The translations under genes and the position numbers were made by a program. From Paenibacillus macerans (lineage in GTDB: Bacteria > Bacillota > Bacilli > Paenibacillales > Paenibacillaceae), in NCBI RefSeq assembly GCF_900454495.1, contig NZ_UGSI01000001.1, forward strand, positions 4,652,501 to 4,716,500: a DNA stretch of 64,000 bases, given 5' to 3'. The number at the start of each line of letters is the position of its first letter. Position 1 is the first letter of the stretch. Shown piece after piece: positions 14,403-22,303 of the stretch. The notes under the pieces are model-generated. The model did not search any database. It worked only from the letters and a program-made list of their open reading frames with translations, and was not told the DNA's origin.

Positions 14403-16586
14403 ATGAAATTGTTGGCCATCACCTCATGCCCAAACGGGATTGCCCATACGTATATGGCGGCGGAAAACTTGCAGAAAGCCGCGGACAAATTAGGCATTGA
14501 CATGAAAGTGGAAACCCAGGGCTCGATCGGGGTGGAAAACCAGTTTACGGAGGAGGAAATCCGCCAGGCGGACGGGATCATCATCGCGGCGGACAAGTAC
14601 GTGGACAAAAGCCGGTTCATCGGCAAAAAACTGCTGGTGGCGGGCGTACAGGAAGGAATCCGCACCCCGGAAGAACTGATCCAAAAAATGCTCCGCGGCG
14701 AAGCTGCCGTGTACCGGGGGAGCAACGAGGCGGACGATCGTCCCGCCAAGGCCGCGCCGGGCAAACAGCAAAACCAGTTTTACCGGCATTTGATGAGCGG
14801 CGTTTCTTACATGATTCCGTTCATCGTCGTCGGCGGTTTGCTGATCGCCATCGCGCTGTCGATCGGCGGCGTACCGACGCCGGGCGGCCTGCAAATTCCC
14901 GAGGATTCGTTCTGGAAAACGATCGAGAAGCTGGGGGCCGCGTCCTTTACGTTTATGGTGCCGATTCTAGCCGGGTTCATCGCCTTTAGCATCGCCGACC
15001 GGCCCGGATTGGCGCCGGGTCTGATCGGCGGCTACATCGCCGCCAACGGCAGCTTCTACGGCAGCGAAGCCGGCGCCGGGTTTATCGGCGGAATTATCGC
15101 CGGCTTCCTCGCCGGTTACGTGGCCTTGTGGATCAAGAAATGGAAAGTGCCGAAACCGATCGTCCCGATCATGCCGATCATCATCATCCCGGTGCTTTCC
15201 TCGCTGATCGTCGGCCTGGCCTTTATCTATCTGCTGGGCGGCCCGATCGCCCAGGTATTCGCTTGGATGACCGCCTGGCTCGCCAGCATGCAGGGGACCA
15301 GCTCCATTCTGCTCGCACTTATTCTGGGCGCCATGATCTCCTTTGATATGGGCGGCCCCGTCAACAAGGTTGCCTTTATGTTCGGCTCCGCGATGATCGC
15401 CGAGGGGAACTATCACGTTATGGGCCCGATCGCCGTGGCGATTTGCATTCCGCCGATCGGTCTCGGCCTGGCCACGTTTATGTTCAAGCGGAAATTCCAT
15501 GACGCCGAGCGCGAATCCGGAAAAGCGGCCTTTACGATGGGCTTGTTCGGCATCACCGAAGGCGCGATTCCGTTCGCTTCGCAGGACCCACTGCGCGTCA
15601 TTCCGAGCATTATGGTCGGCTCCATGGCCGGTTCCGTGATCGCCATGCTCGGGAACGTCGGCGACCGGGTAGCTCACGGCGGGCCAATCGTGGCGGTATT
15701 GGGTGCGGTCGATAACGTGCTGATGTTTTTCGTCGCCGTGATTATCGGCGCGATTGTGACCGCGCTGATGATCAAGCTGCTTAAAAAGGACCAGGTTGCC
15801 CCTCAGTTGGCCGGCGGTTCCGAAGCTTATGAAGAGGCCGCGCCGGCCGCGGAGCTGAGGGGACGGGCACAGGAGCGGCGGCTGGAGCGGCGGCTGGAAC
15901 GGCAGTTAGAGGAGCCGAAGGAGCAGCGGCTGGAACGGCGGTTGGAAGAGCCGAAGGAGCAGCCGCAGAAGCAGCCGCACGAGCAGCAGTTGGAACGGCA
16001 TCTGGAATGGCAGCACGAGCAGCGGAGCGAGCAGAAGCAGGAGCCGCAGCAGCTGGACTTGCCCGTCATAACCAGCCGTGAAGCCAAGGCTGGAACCGGA
16101 GCCGATAGACCACCGGAACAACGTGCAGTCAGCAAGCTGACGGACATCCTTGATTTGAACCTGATCGAGACTTCATTGACCGCATCGACGCGGGACGGCG
16201 TCATCGATGAAATGATCGGCAAATTGGAAACGGCAGGCGCGCTAACCTCGCGGGAGGAGTTTAAACTAGCAATTCTAAACCGCGAGCGGGAAAGCTCCAC
16301 CGCAATCGGAATGAATATCGCCGTTCCCCACGGGAAATCATCCGCCGTTCTCAAGCCGCGGGTCGTATTCGGGATGAAGCCGGAAGGCGTCGACTGGGAC
16401 AGCGCGGACGGAACGCCGGCGAAGCTGATCTTTATGATCGCCGTCCCTGCCGAAAATAAAGGCAACGAGCATCTAAAAATTTTGCAGATGCTGTCCCGAA
16501 AGCTGATGGACGACAGCTTTAGAGAGCGCTTGTTGAACGTAAAAACCAAGCAATCGGCCTACGAGCTTCTGGATGAGATTCAATAA
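14403..16586 (+). CDS. manP: PTS fructose/mannose-type transporter, EIIBCA
   Basis: The protein takes up and phosphorylates a hexose, using PEP-derived phosphate. Residues 1-100 are EIIB with Cys9 in SCPNGIAHT; residues 120-465 are the membrane EIIC with the GITEGAIPF signature; residues 575-727 are EIIA with the active His643 in NIAVPHGKS. The B-C-A order and N-terminal sequence resemble B. subtilis ManP more than FruA (A-B-C). Between C and A (residues about 480-555) is an odd linker rich in Glu, Arg and Gln, built of RRLERQLEEPKEQ-like repeats. No phosphomannose isomerase gene follows. GGGGGGACC precedes ATG 14403. Confidence 0.8.
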   Translation: MKLLAITSCPNGIAHTYMAAENLQKAADKLGIDMKVETQGSIGVENQFTEEEIRQADGIIIAADKYVDKSRFIGKKLLVAGVQEGIRTPEELIQKMLRGEAAVYRGSNEADDRPAKAAPGKQQNQFYRHLMSGVSYMIPFIVVGGLLIAIALSIGGVPTPGGLQIPEDSFWKTIEKLGAASFTFMVPILAGFIAFSIADRPGLAPGLIGGYIAANGSFYGSEAGAGFIGGIIAGFLAGYVALWIKKWKVPKPIVPIMPIIIIPVLSSLIVGLAFIYLLGGPIAQVFAWMTAWLASMQGTSSILLALILGAMISFDMGGPVNKVAFMFGSAMIAEGNYHVMGPIAVAICIPPIGLGLATFMFKRKFHDAERESGKAAFTMGLFGITEGAIPFASQDPLRVIPSIMVGSMAGSVIAMLGNVGDRVAHGGPIVAVLGAVDNVLMFFVAVIIGAIVTALMIKLLKKDQVAPQLAGGSEAYEEAAPAAELRGRAQERRLERRLERQLEEPKEQRLERRLEEPKEQPQKQPHEQQLERHLEWQHEQRSEQKQEPQQLDLPVITSREAKAGTGADRPPEQRAVSKLTDILDLNLIETSLTASTRDGVIDEMIGKLETAGALTSREEFKLAILNRERESSTAIGMNIAVPHGKSSAVLKPRVVFGMKPEGVDWDSADGTPAKLIFMIAVPAENKGNEHLKILQMLSRKLMDDSFRERLLNVKTKQSAYELLDEIQ

Positions 16587-16591
16587 TGAGC

Positions 16592-16638
16592 AAAAGGCAC
16601 CCCCGATACAGCTAGCTGTCCGGAGAGTGCCTTTTTTT
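16592..16638 (+). terminator. Terminator of the PTS transporter gene
   Basis: AAAAGGCACCC pairs with GAGTGCCTTTT around a 20-nt loop and is followed by a T run. Confidence 0.75.
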
Positions 16639-16659
16639 GCAGGATCGGAGAACGATTGG

Positions 16660-16860
16660 GAATAGGAGCAATATGTGTCCCTATTCTCCGGGTTGGACAT
16701 TTGGCTCGCCAAATAGCGGCAATTTATGTCGCTATGCCTCGGCCATTACGCCGATCCCCCCCATTTGCGCCAGTCCAATGGAAAATAGCGACACAAAAAT
16801 CCGTTATTTCGGCGAGCTTTCCGGAAACCTCAAATATAGGGACATTTTTGGCCGTTATGT
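16660..16860. repeat. Four-unit palindromic ladder element 2
   Basis: Units of the AATAGCGG/CCGTTATT type are centred near 16673 (AATAGG...CCTATT), 16724 (AATAGCGGCAATTTATGTCG), 16796 (AATAGCGACACAAAAATCCG) and 16846. Spacings are about 51, 72 and 50 bp. Units 3 and 4 are reverse complements in type of units 1 and 2. Element 5 (37.66 kb) has the same unit type and spacing. Confidence 0.65.
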
Positions 16861-16919
16861 CACTTGTGGTGCATCAAGTCTTATCCGACAAGTTACATTT
16901 TCTGGTCACACAACTATTC

Positions 16920-17052
16920 TAACGGTTGCCACAAGCGCTATTTGTTCCAAAAACGTTGATTTCAAATTGTAACGGTTGCCATGGAGCTTATTTCACTGGA
17001 AACCGGCTAATTTTGCTTAGATTCAGGCAAATAACGGCGATCACAACCGTTG
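16920..17052. repeat. Four-unit ladder element 3, units 1-3 (left part, split by IS)
   Basis: TAACGGTTGCCACAAGCGCT (16920 on), TAACGGTTGCCATGGAGCTT (16970 on) and the inverted AAATAACGGCGATCACAACC (17029 on) are centred 51 and 59 bp apart. The expected fourth unit, AAAATAGCCGCTGCTACAAC, is found at 18700-18726 beyond the IS110-type element. Element 7 (59.61 kb) is an intact relative. Confidence 0.7.
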
Positions 17053-17089
17053 CTATGAACGTTTTTGTCAAGCCCTCCGTGTGAGAGGT

Positions 17090-17289
17090 GCCTGAGCACG
17101 TGGCGCGAGAGCAAAAATGCGAGCGACGGTCGGCACGCTGCTATCCGTGGGTTGGTACCACATGTTATGCCTTCGTCAAGGAGAGCTCTTGCAAGCTAGA
17201 AGCGCACGTTCAGTTACTCACCTAGTGCAAACGGTTGACGCAAATTCTCTCCCGGAACCTTCGTTTGCTCCCGGGCCTCGTGCTCAGGC
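17090..17289 (-). ncRNA. Candidate bridge (seeker) RNA region of the IS110-type element
   Basis: GCCTGAGCACG (17090-17100) and CGTGCTCAGGC (17279-17289) are a perfect 11-bp inverted repeat enclosing about 180 nt, near the length of known IS110 bridge RNAs. IS1111-group members encode this RNA beyond the transposase 3' end, which is where it lies here. No loop-to-target complementarity was worked out, so the call rests on position and the closing stem. Confidence 0.35.
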
Positions 17290-17299
17290 GTGAGCTTGT

Positions 17300-17440
17300 C
17301 AAGCGCTTTTCTTGACAAGCGGTTAGGTTCAAATCAACACTTTTCCTATTCCTCATTGGAAATGAGGAACGCCTCACGGCGAGTGTGGGGGTGCAGGGGG
17401 CAACGCTCCCTGCGTCTCCCCAAAGGGGACGGAAGGGGCG
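17300..17440. other. Non-coding IS tail with further hairpins
   Basis: CTTGTCAAGCG/CTTGACAAGCG-type sequences (near 17298-17323), CCTCATT/AATGAGG (17354-17370) and GCAGGGGG/CTCCCTGC (near 17394-17415) can form hairpins between the candidate RNA and the transposase stop. Confidence 0.4.
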
Positions 17441-18559
17441 TTAGTTAGCCACCGGTTGTTCCACCGTTCGAGCAACAGCCCATATGAACCCGGTTAGCTC
17501 CCTGGCCACCGCGCCTACGGCCACATTTTTGTGTTTGTTCTTTCCAAAAATGAGATGACGGTATTTGTAATGCAATCTTTCTTGCGCTTTCCACGACAAC
17601 AGTTGTATATCGGCCGGCATGCCATCCAAACGCTTGGCGAGATCTCCTTTCACCGCAGGCCGATGACGGTAGCTCCAGGCGGATTCCACCAAGGATCGGC
17701 GCAAGCGCCCGTTACCGGCTTTGGTCATACTTCCGCGCCGAGTACTCAGGCCGGTTGAACTCTCACGAGGAACCAACCCTAAATACGCCATGAGTTGGGC
17801 CGGGGAGCGGAAGCGAGTAAATGAACCGATCTCAGCAGCTAGAGTGACGGCCGTCAGTAGTCCAATCCCACGCAGGGACTGAAGCACCCGAATCAGAGTT
17901 GCCTTGGAGCCGACCGTGGCTTGCTGAACCAAGGCTTTTTCCAAACGCCCCATCCGCTGCTCGATCTCATTTAAGGTATGGAGCATCTCGTCGAAGGCTA
18001 CTTGCATGGGCTCATAAGGGAATGTCAGTTGCTCCAGCCAGGAACGGTACTTCCGGGTCCAACGACGCTTTATCGTAGCCGGCGGTTCGATGTGATGGCG
18101 GAGCAGGAACTTCAATATCCGCTGGCGTGCCCGATGCGCGTCCTCTTTGGCGGCCTCCCGGGCGCGAACCAACTCCCGCAAAGCCTCGTCTTCCCGCTCC
18201 GGGACGTAGACAGGAGTCAATTCTCCTGCACGAAACAGACGGGCAAGCTGCTCGGCGTCCCGTCGATCCGTCTTCACGTGATCGCCAGGGCGTTTGGGAA
18301 TAAGCGACGGAGCAATGACAACGCAATGGGCTCCCATGGAGGTGATCCAGCGATAGGTTTCGTAACCTGTCGGACCTGCCTCATAACAAAACGATAGCGT
18401 TTCGGCCGGTCCCAGTTCTTTGATCAGCTTGCGCAGCGCCGCCGGGGTGTGAGGAATGCTCCCGTAATAGCGAGGAGTTTCACCGCTTGCATCTGCAATA
18501 GCAACCGAAATTTTTTCTTTGGATACATCTAAACCGACGAATTTTGTGGTAGACTGCAT
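17441..18559 (-). CDS. IS110 family transposase, 372 aa
   Basis: This is a DEDD-type recombinase that moves the element with the help of a structured RNA. The N-terminal RuvC-like domain has FVGLDVSKEK (Asp11), CYEAGPTGYETY (Glu60) and KTDRRDAEQLARLF (Asp98 and Asp101). A helical middle (residues 125-225) leads to the Transposase-20 domain with IRVLQSLRGIGLLTAVTLAA and PRESSTGLSTRRGSMTKAGN, containing the candidate catalytic serine. No frameshift or stop is seen, so the copy may be active. ATG 18559 has GGAGAG upstream. Confidence 0.93.
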   Translation of the reverse strand: MQSTTKFVGLDVSKEKISVAIADASGETPRYYGSIPHTPAALRKLIKELGPAETLSFCYEAGPTGYETYRWITSMGAHCVVIAPSLIPKRPGDHVKTDRRDAEQLARLFRAGELTPVYVPEREDEALRELVRAREAAKEDAHRARQRILKFLLRHHIEPPATIKRRWTRKYRSWLEQLTFPYEPMQVAFDEMLHTLNEIEQRMGRLEKALVQQATVGSKATLIRVLQSLRGIGLLTAVTLAAEIGSFTRFRSPAQLMAYLGLVPRESSTGLSTRRGSMTKAGNGRLRRSLVESAWSYRHRPAVKGDLAKRLDGMPADIQLLSWKAQERLHYKYRHLIFGKNKHKNVAVGAVARELTGFIWAVARTVEQPVAN

Positions 18560-18699
18560 AGTATCAGCTCTCCTTTGCTATGTAGCTCTGAAATGGTTTG
18601 GTTTTCACTATCCATTTTAACCTACGAGATGTAGCAATATGGAGGGCTGTCTTTTGTTTACGTTCATCATAGCTAGAATTTAGAGAAGGTCTTTTTTCG

Positions 18700-18726
18700 G
18701 AAAATAGCCGCTGCTACAACCGTTAG
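18700..18726. repeat. Ladder element 3, unit 4 (right part, split by IS)
   Basis: AAAATAGCCGCTGCTACAAC followed by CGTTAG is the inverted-orientation unit expected 51 bp after unit 3 (17029-17052) but displaced by the IS110-type insertion. Confidence 0.65.
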
Positions 18727-18807
18727 ATTTTCGGCGGCGATAGTACGGTTCGAAACCAACGCTTTTAAAGAAACCTTGAGTAAAAATGCCACGCTAGTGC
18801 CGCAACG

Positions 18808-19028
18808 CGCTATGTGCTATGTCTGCTGTATCCACTACGTCCGCTATATCCGCTACGTCCACTGTGTTCACTATATCCGTTATGTCCGCTATGTTCACTA
18901 TGTGCAATATCCGCTAAATCCGCTACGTCCACTATGTTCACCATGTCCGCTACGTCCGCTATATCCGCTATGTCCAATATTCCGCTACATCAGCTACGTA
19001 CGATATGTCCGCTACGTCACGTTATGTC
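18808..19028. repeat. 9-bp minisatellite, about 24 copies
   Basis: The stretch is built almost entirely of TAYRTCCRC units (TACGTCCGC, TATATCCGC, TATGTTCAC and variants) in tandem. It lies in the gap downstream of the pyruvate kinase gene. Every frame is open because the period is a multiple of three, giving artificial YVRYVHYV- or PLCPLC-type translations. No start signal or family similarity supports a protein. Confidence 0.85.
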
Positions 19029-19079
19029 AGAGAAGCGAGCGGCTAGCCCCTTCTAAGTGGCAAACCGGTTCCGTTCCTC

Positions 19080-20495
19080 TTAAATCTGCCGGATTTGGAT
19101 TAAGTTGGTGGTTCCCGCCTGCCCAAGAGGCAAACCCGCGGACAGCACGACTATGTCCCCTTCCTGTGCATACCCGGACTTCACCGCGCTTTGAATCGCC
19201 GAATCAAACATCTCGTCGGTGGTGGTCACCGGCCCTCCCAAATAAGGGAAGACCCCGGACAAAAGGCATAACTTGACCAGCACATGCGGATGATGCGCGA
19301 TCGCCACGATCGGGGCCTTTGGCCGGTATTTGGACACCATCTGGGCGGTAAAGCCGCTTTCGGTGGAGGTGAGGATCACTTTGGCGTCCAGCTCCAGGGA
19401 AGCGCTGACCGCACCTTGGCTGATTACCTCCGTGATGTTGGTGGCATGCAGCCTTCTTCTGCGGTTGAATTGCTCGCCGTAGTCAATCATCGACTCCGCC
19501 CTGCGGGCCACCGCCGCCATCGTGCGTACGGACTCCACCGGGTATTTGCCGGCCGCCGACTCCCCGGACAGCATTACGACGTCGGCCCCCTGCATCACCG
19601 CGTTGTACACGTCGCTCACTTCGGCCCTCGTCGGCCGCGGGTTCACCTGCATCGACTCAAGCATATGCGTAGCCACGATCACCGGCTTCCCCGCCAGATT
19701 GCACTTATCGATGATCTCCTTTTGCCTCACCGGCACTTCCTCGACCGGCACCTCCACGCCCATATCCCCGCGGGCGACCATGATCCCGTCCGACGCCTCG
19801 ATAATGTTGTCGAGGTCGGCAATCCCTTCTTCATTTTCGATCTTGGAAACGATCTGCACGTGGCCGGCATTCTGCTCCTGCAAAATCCGCCGCACTTCGC
19901 GGATATCATCCCCTTTCCGCACAAACGAAACGGCGATCATTTCCACGCCTTGCTCCAGTCCAAAATGAATGTGCCGGATGTCCCGTTCCGTCACCCCGGG
20001 CAGCGTCGTTTTGATGCCGGGCAGGTTCACGCCCTTGTTCGGCTTGAGCTTACCGCCGCTGACGATGCGGCAGCGGATCTCCGAGCCTGCTGCGGACAGG
20101 ACGCGCAGCTCCACCAGCCCGTCGTCGATCAGAATCCGGCCGCCCTCCCGCACCACCTTGGGCATATCGGGATAATTGACCGAAATCCGCGCGGCATCCC
20201 CGGCGATCTGCTCCGTCGTCAAAACCAGTTCCTCGCCGGCCTTTAGCTCTGCGAACGCCTCGCGCAATTTGCCGATCCGGACCTCCGGCCCCTTAATATC
20301 CATCATGATGGGGACAAACGTGTTTAACTCTCGCGCCGCCGCGCGCACCTGGGCGATCCGCCGCGCGTGCTCCTCCAATTCTCCGTGCGCCATGTTCAGC
20401 CGGCCCACCGTCATTCCCGCCCGAATCATGTCCTGCAGCACCCCGGCGGCATCGCTAGCCGGGCCAAGCGTACAAATGATTTTAGTCCGCAGCAT
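19080..20495 (-). CDS. pyk: Pyruvate kinase, short form with altered K+ site
   Basis: This enzyme transfers phosphate from PEP to ADP, the last step of glycolysis. TKIICTLGPAS, MMDIKGPEVRIGKL, the catalytic lysine in IVSKIENEEG, ARGDMGVEVP, PRPTRAEVSDVYNAV and VMLSGESAAGKYP are all present. It is 471 residues and ends after the standard C-domain, lacking the extra C-terminal PEP-utiliser-like domain of Bacillus Pyk. Two positions that bind K+ in classical enzymes are changed: NFSHG reads NMAHG (Ser to Ala36) and LDTKGP reads MDIKGP (Thr to Ile67). It is probably a second pyruvate kinase rather than the main one. ATG 20495 follows GAAGGAGG. Confidence 0.92.
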   Translation of the reverse strand: MLRTKIICTLGPASDAAGVLQDMIRAGMTVGRLNMAHGELEEHARRIAQVRAAARELNTFVPIMMDIKGPEVRIGKLREAFAELKAGEELVLTTEQIAGDAARISVNYPDMPKVVREGGRILIDDGLVELRVLSAAGSEIRCRIVSGGKLKPNKGVNLPGIKTTLPGVTERDIRHIHFGLEQGVEMIAVSFVRKGDDIREVRRILQEQNAGHVQIVSKIENEEGIADLDNIIEASDGIMVARGDMGVEVPVEEVPVRQKEIIDKCNLAGKPVIVATHMLESMQVNPRPTRAEVSDVYNAVMQGADVVMLSGESAAGKYPVESVRTMAAVARRAESMIDYGEQFNRRRRLHATNITEVISQGAVSASLELDAKVILTSTESGFTAQMVSKYRPKAPIVAIAHHPHVLVKLCLLSGVFPYLGGPVTTTDEMFDSAIQSAVKSGYAQEGDIVVLSAGLPLGQAGTTNLIQIRQI

Positions 20496-20603
20496 GCTAA
20501 CCCTCCTTCGAATTTCACATTCTTCTTCCAGTAAGGTATAGTATGCTTTTTTTGTCCTTCCAATAAACGAGACCGTACGAATCCGAGTCGCGGATGAGGG
20601 GCC

Positions 20604-20942
20604 TTAAGCGATCGTGATCACCTCGTATTGTTCCGCCAGTTCCAGGAAACGCCCCATGCTGGACACCTCGCCGGCTGCCAGCCGATCCCGAATCCCGTAA
20701 TAGTCGACGCAGGTGCCGCAGGCCAGCACGGGCACGCCGCGCGCCTCCAGCTCCTTCAGATGCAGCGAAGCGAACGATTGCTCCGTCAAAGCCAGCACGC
20801 CCCGGTTTACGCAAAAAACCGCGGCCGGCAGCTGCTCCCGCTGCTTCAGCAGCGTCGCGAAGGTTTCCAGCAACTGCGCGCCAAGCTCCCGTTCACCGCT
20901 GCCTATACTGTCCGTCGTAAGAAAAATCACTTTGTTTTTCAA
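20604..20942 (-). CDS. DsrE-like, YedF-type sulfurtransferase-like protein, 112 aa
   Basis: The fold and motifs match the C-terminal part of selenium-metabolism YedF and DsrE-like proteins: KNKVIFLTTDSIGSGERELG, a leading FCVNRGVLAL, and the cysteine motif VLACGTCVDYYG. It lacks the TusA-like N-terminal domain of full YedF. A role in persulfide handling is possible but unproven. The start is TTG 20942 inside TTGA, overlapping the TGA of the upstream lyase gene, with GGAGAG nearby; this arrangement implies translational coupling. Pyruvate kinase lies 108 bp downstream on the same strand. Confidence 0.75.
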   Translation of the reverse strand: MKNKVIFLTTDSIGSGERELGAQLLETFATLLKQREQLPAAVFCVNRGVLALTEQSFASLHLKELEARGVPVLACGTCVDYYGIRDRLAAGEVSSMGRFLELAEQYEVITIA

Positions 20943-22090
20943 ATCTCCGTCTCTCCTTTCAACTTCTCATCCAGCAATTCAAAGGCTTGCAAAAGCTTAT
21001 CCCCGGGAACCGCATCGTAACGGTCGCCGATGCTGACTTCAAAATAGCTTCCTCCCGCCGTCCGTTCCTTTACATAATGAGAAAAACCGACTCCGGTCTC
21101 CCCGCAAATTTCGACCAGCACTTCCTCCATCCGTCGGCTGGACAGCCCGGCATGGACGTGGAACATGTTGGATACCGGGATTTCCGGCAGGGTCGTGATG
21201 CCGCGGCAGCGGTTATACATTCCGGCCAGTTCCCGCGCTTGCTCGTAATAGAGCTCCATTTTCCCGATTCTTTGCTCGTAATAATAATCCGCGCTGAGGA
21301 TATATGGATAAAGGCTGATCAAATCGCCGCCGTGGCGTCTTTTCCATACCTTGGACTCCTGCGCTAACTCCGGCTGCCCCGCCAGGATCGCTCCGGCAAC
21401 GCCGCCGATCCCTTTGTAGAAGGAAATATACACACTGTCGAACAGACCGCAAACCTCTGCGGCGGATTTCCGATAGTAGGGCAGGGTCTCGAACAGCCGG
21501 GCCCCGTCCAGATGCAGCTTGATCCCCTGCTCCCGGCAGTACGCCGAAATCGCTTCAAGCTCGGCGAACTCCGGCAGCTGCCCGCCGATCTCGCGCTGCG
21601 GCAGCTCCAGCAGCAGGCAGGCGATATCGTCCGGCAAATTCATGACGTCGGCCAGGCCGATTAGCCGGTTTGGGTCCGCCAACAAAATCGGCTCGATTTG
21701 GTGCAGCTCCTTGAGCCCGTCTTTTTCGTGGATCTCCAGATGGCAAAGCGGATGGTAGGCCACCCGGGCCACACCCCGCCGGTCGCACCAAATTCTTAAA
21801 GCGATTTGCTGGGCCATCGTCCCGCTGGGAAAAAACACCGCCGCTTCCTTCCCCAAAACGCCGGCCATCTTTGCTTCAAAATCCTCGATCACTTTACCCG
21901 CGCCGTACATATCGCTTTCCACTCCGCCGTCCACTCCGGCGAGCGCCGCCTTCAGCACGTCGACTTCTCTTCTGCCGTGGCCAGTAAGCGGGTATTCAGC
22001 CCGGTCAAAGACCTCCTTCAGTGTCTTCCGTTCCGGTTCCGGTCCCGGTTTGGGCTCCGAATGATGTTCAAGATCGTTCAAACGTTCCAT
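20939..22090 (-). CDS. Threonine aldolase / beta-eliminating lyase family PLP enzyme, 383 aa
   Basis: Fold-type I PLP enzyme of the low-specificity threonine aldolase group, which cleaves beta-hydroxy amino acids. Visible are VFFPSGTMAQQIAL (cofactor loop), LLLELPQREIGG, IKLHLDGARLFE with the PLP aspartate, and the Schiff-base lysine in SVYISFYKGIGGVAG. GTMAQQIALR and HPLCHLEIHEKDG are typical of the family. ATG 22090 is chosen because the longer frame to 22303 reads through improbable Cys/Trp-rich sequence; the ribosome binding site (AGGGGAG) is close to the start. It is coupled by overlap to the YedF-like gene. The exact substrate is unknown. Confidence 0.82.
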   Translation of the reverse strand: MERLNDLEHHSEPKPGPEPERKTLKEVFDRAEYPLTGHGRREVDVLKAALAGVDGGVESDMYGAGKVIEDFEAKMAGVLGKEAAVFFPSGTMAQQIALRIWCDRRGVARVAYHPLCHLEIHEKDGLKELHQIEPILLADPNRLIGLADVMNLPDDIACLLLELPQREIGGQLPEFAELEAISAYCREQGIKLHLDGARLFETLPYYRKSAAEVCGLFDSVYISFYKGIGGVAGAILAGQPELAQESKVWKRRHGGDLISLYPYILSADYYYEQRIGKMELYYEQARELAGMYNRCRGITTLPEIPVSNMFHVHAGLSSRRMEEVLVEICGETGVGFSHYVKERTAGGSYFEVSIGDRYDAVPGDKLLQAFELLDEKLKGETEI

Positions 22091-22303
22091 CTCCCCTCGC
22101 GGTCTTTTTTCACGTTTCTCGCCCGCTTGCCAAGCTAAAGCTATTATAGCTCCAAACGCCAACGTAATCGAACCGCCCCTTGCCGGAGTTGGGCAGCTTC
22201 CCCAGACCCAAGCCCAGCCTCGAATCCGACCATTTGCCGGCGCAAAGCACCGGTTTCCGCAGGTACAATAAGTCCCGTACCAATAATTAGGAGGAGTAAC
22301 CAT

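Larger units (their letters stand above)
17067..18687 (-). mobile_element. IS110-type insertion sequence, about 1.62 kb
   Basis: The element carries one intact transposase gene (17441-18559, minus). Boundaries are inferred from the ladder element it splits: unit 3 ends at 17052, unit 4 starts at 18700, and intact relatives have about 26 bp between them, leaving about 1620 bp of inserted DNA. The left junction would fall in GAACGTTTTT near 17066 and the right one in TTTTTTCGG near 18688. No terminal inverted repeats or target duplication were evident, as is usual for IS110. About 370 bp of structured non-coding DNA lies beyond the transposase 3' end. Confidence 0.7.

Noticed and set aside
16660..17052. 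Regularly spaced repeats resembling a CRISPR array
   Set aside because: Units are imperfect palindromes, only four per site, with inverted second halves and unequal spacing, and no cas genes are nearby.
18776..19276. Open frames encoding YVRYVHYV or PLCPLC repeats
   Set aside because: They are translations of the 9-bp minisatellite running into antisense pyruvate kinase; period-three repeats keep all frames open.
20515..20814. 99-codon minus-strand frame between pyk and the YedF-like gene
   Set aside because: It is an out-of-frame reading of the YedF-like gene with Arg/Gly-rich composition and no start signal.
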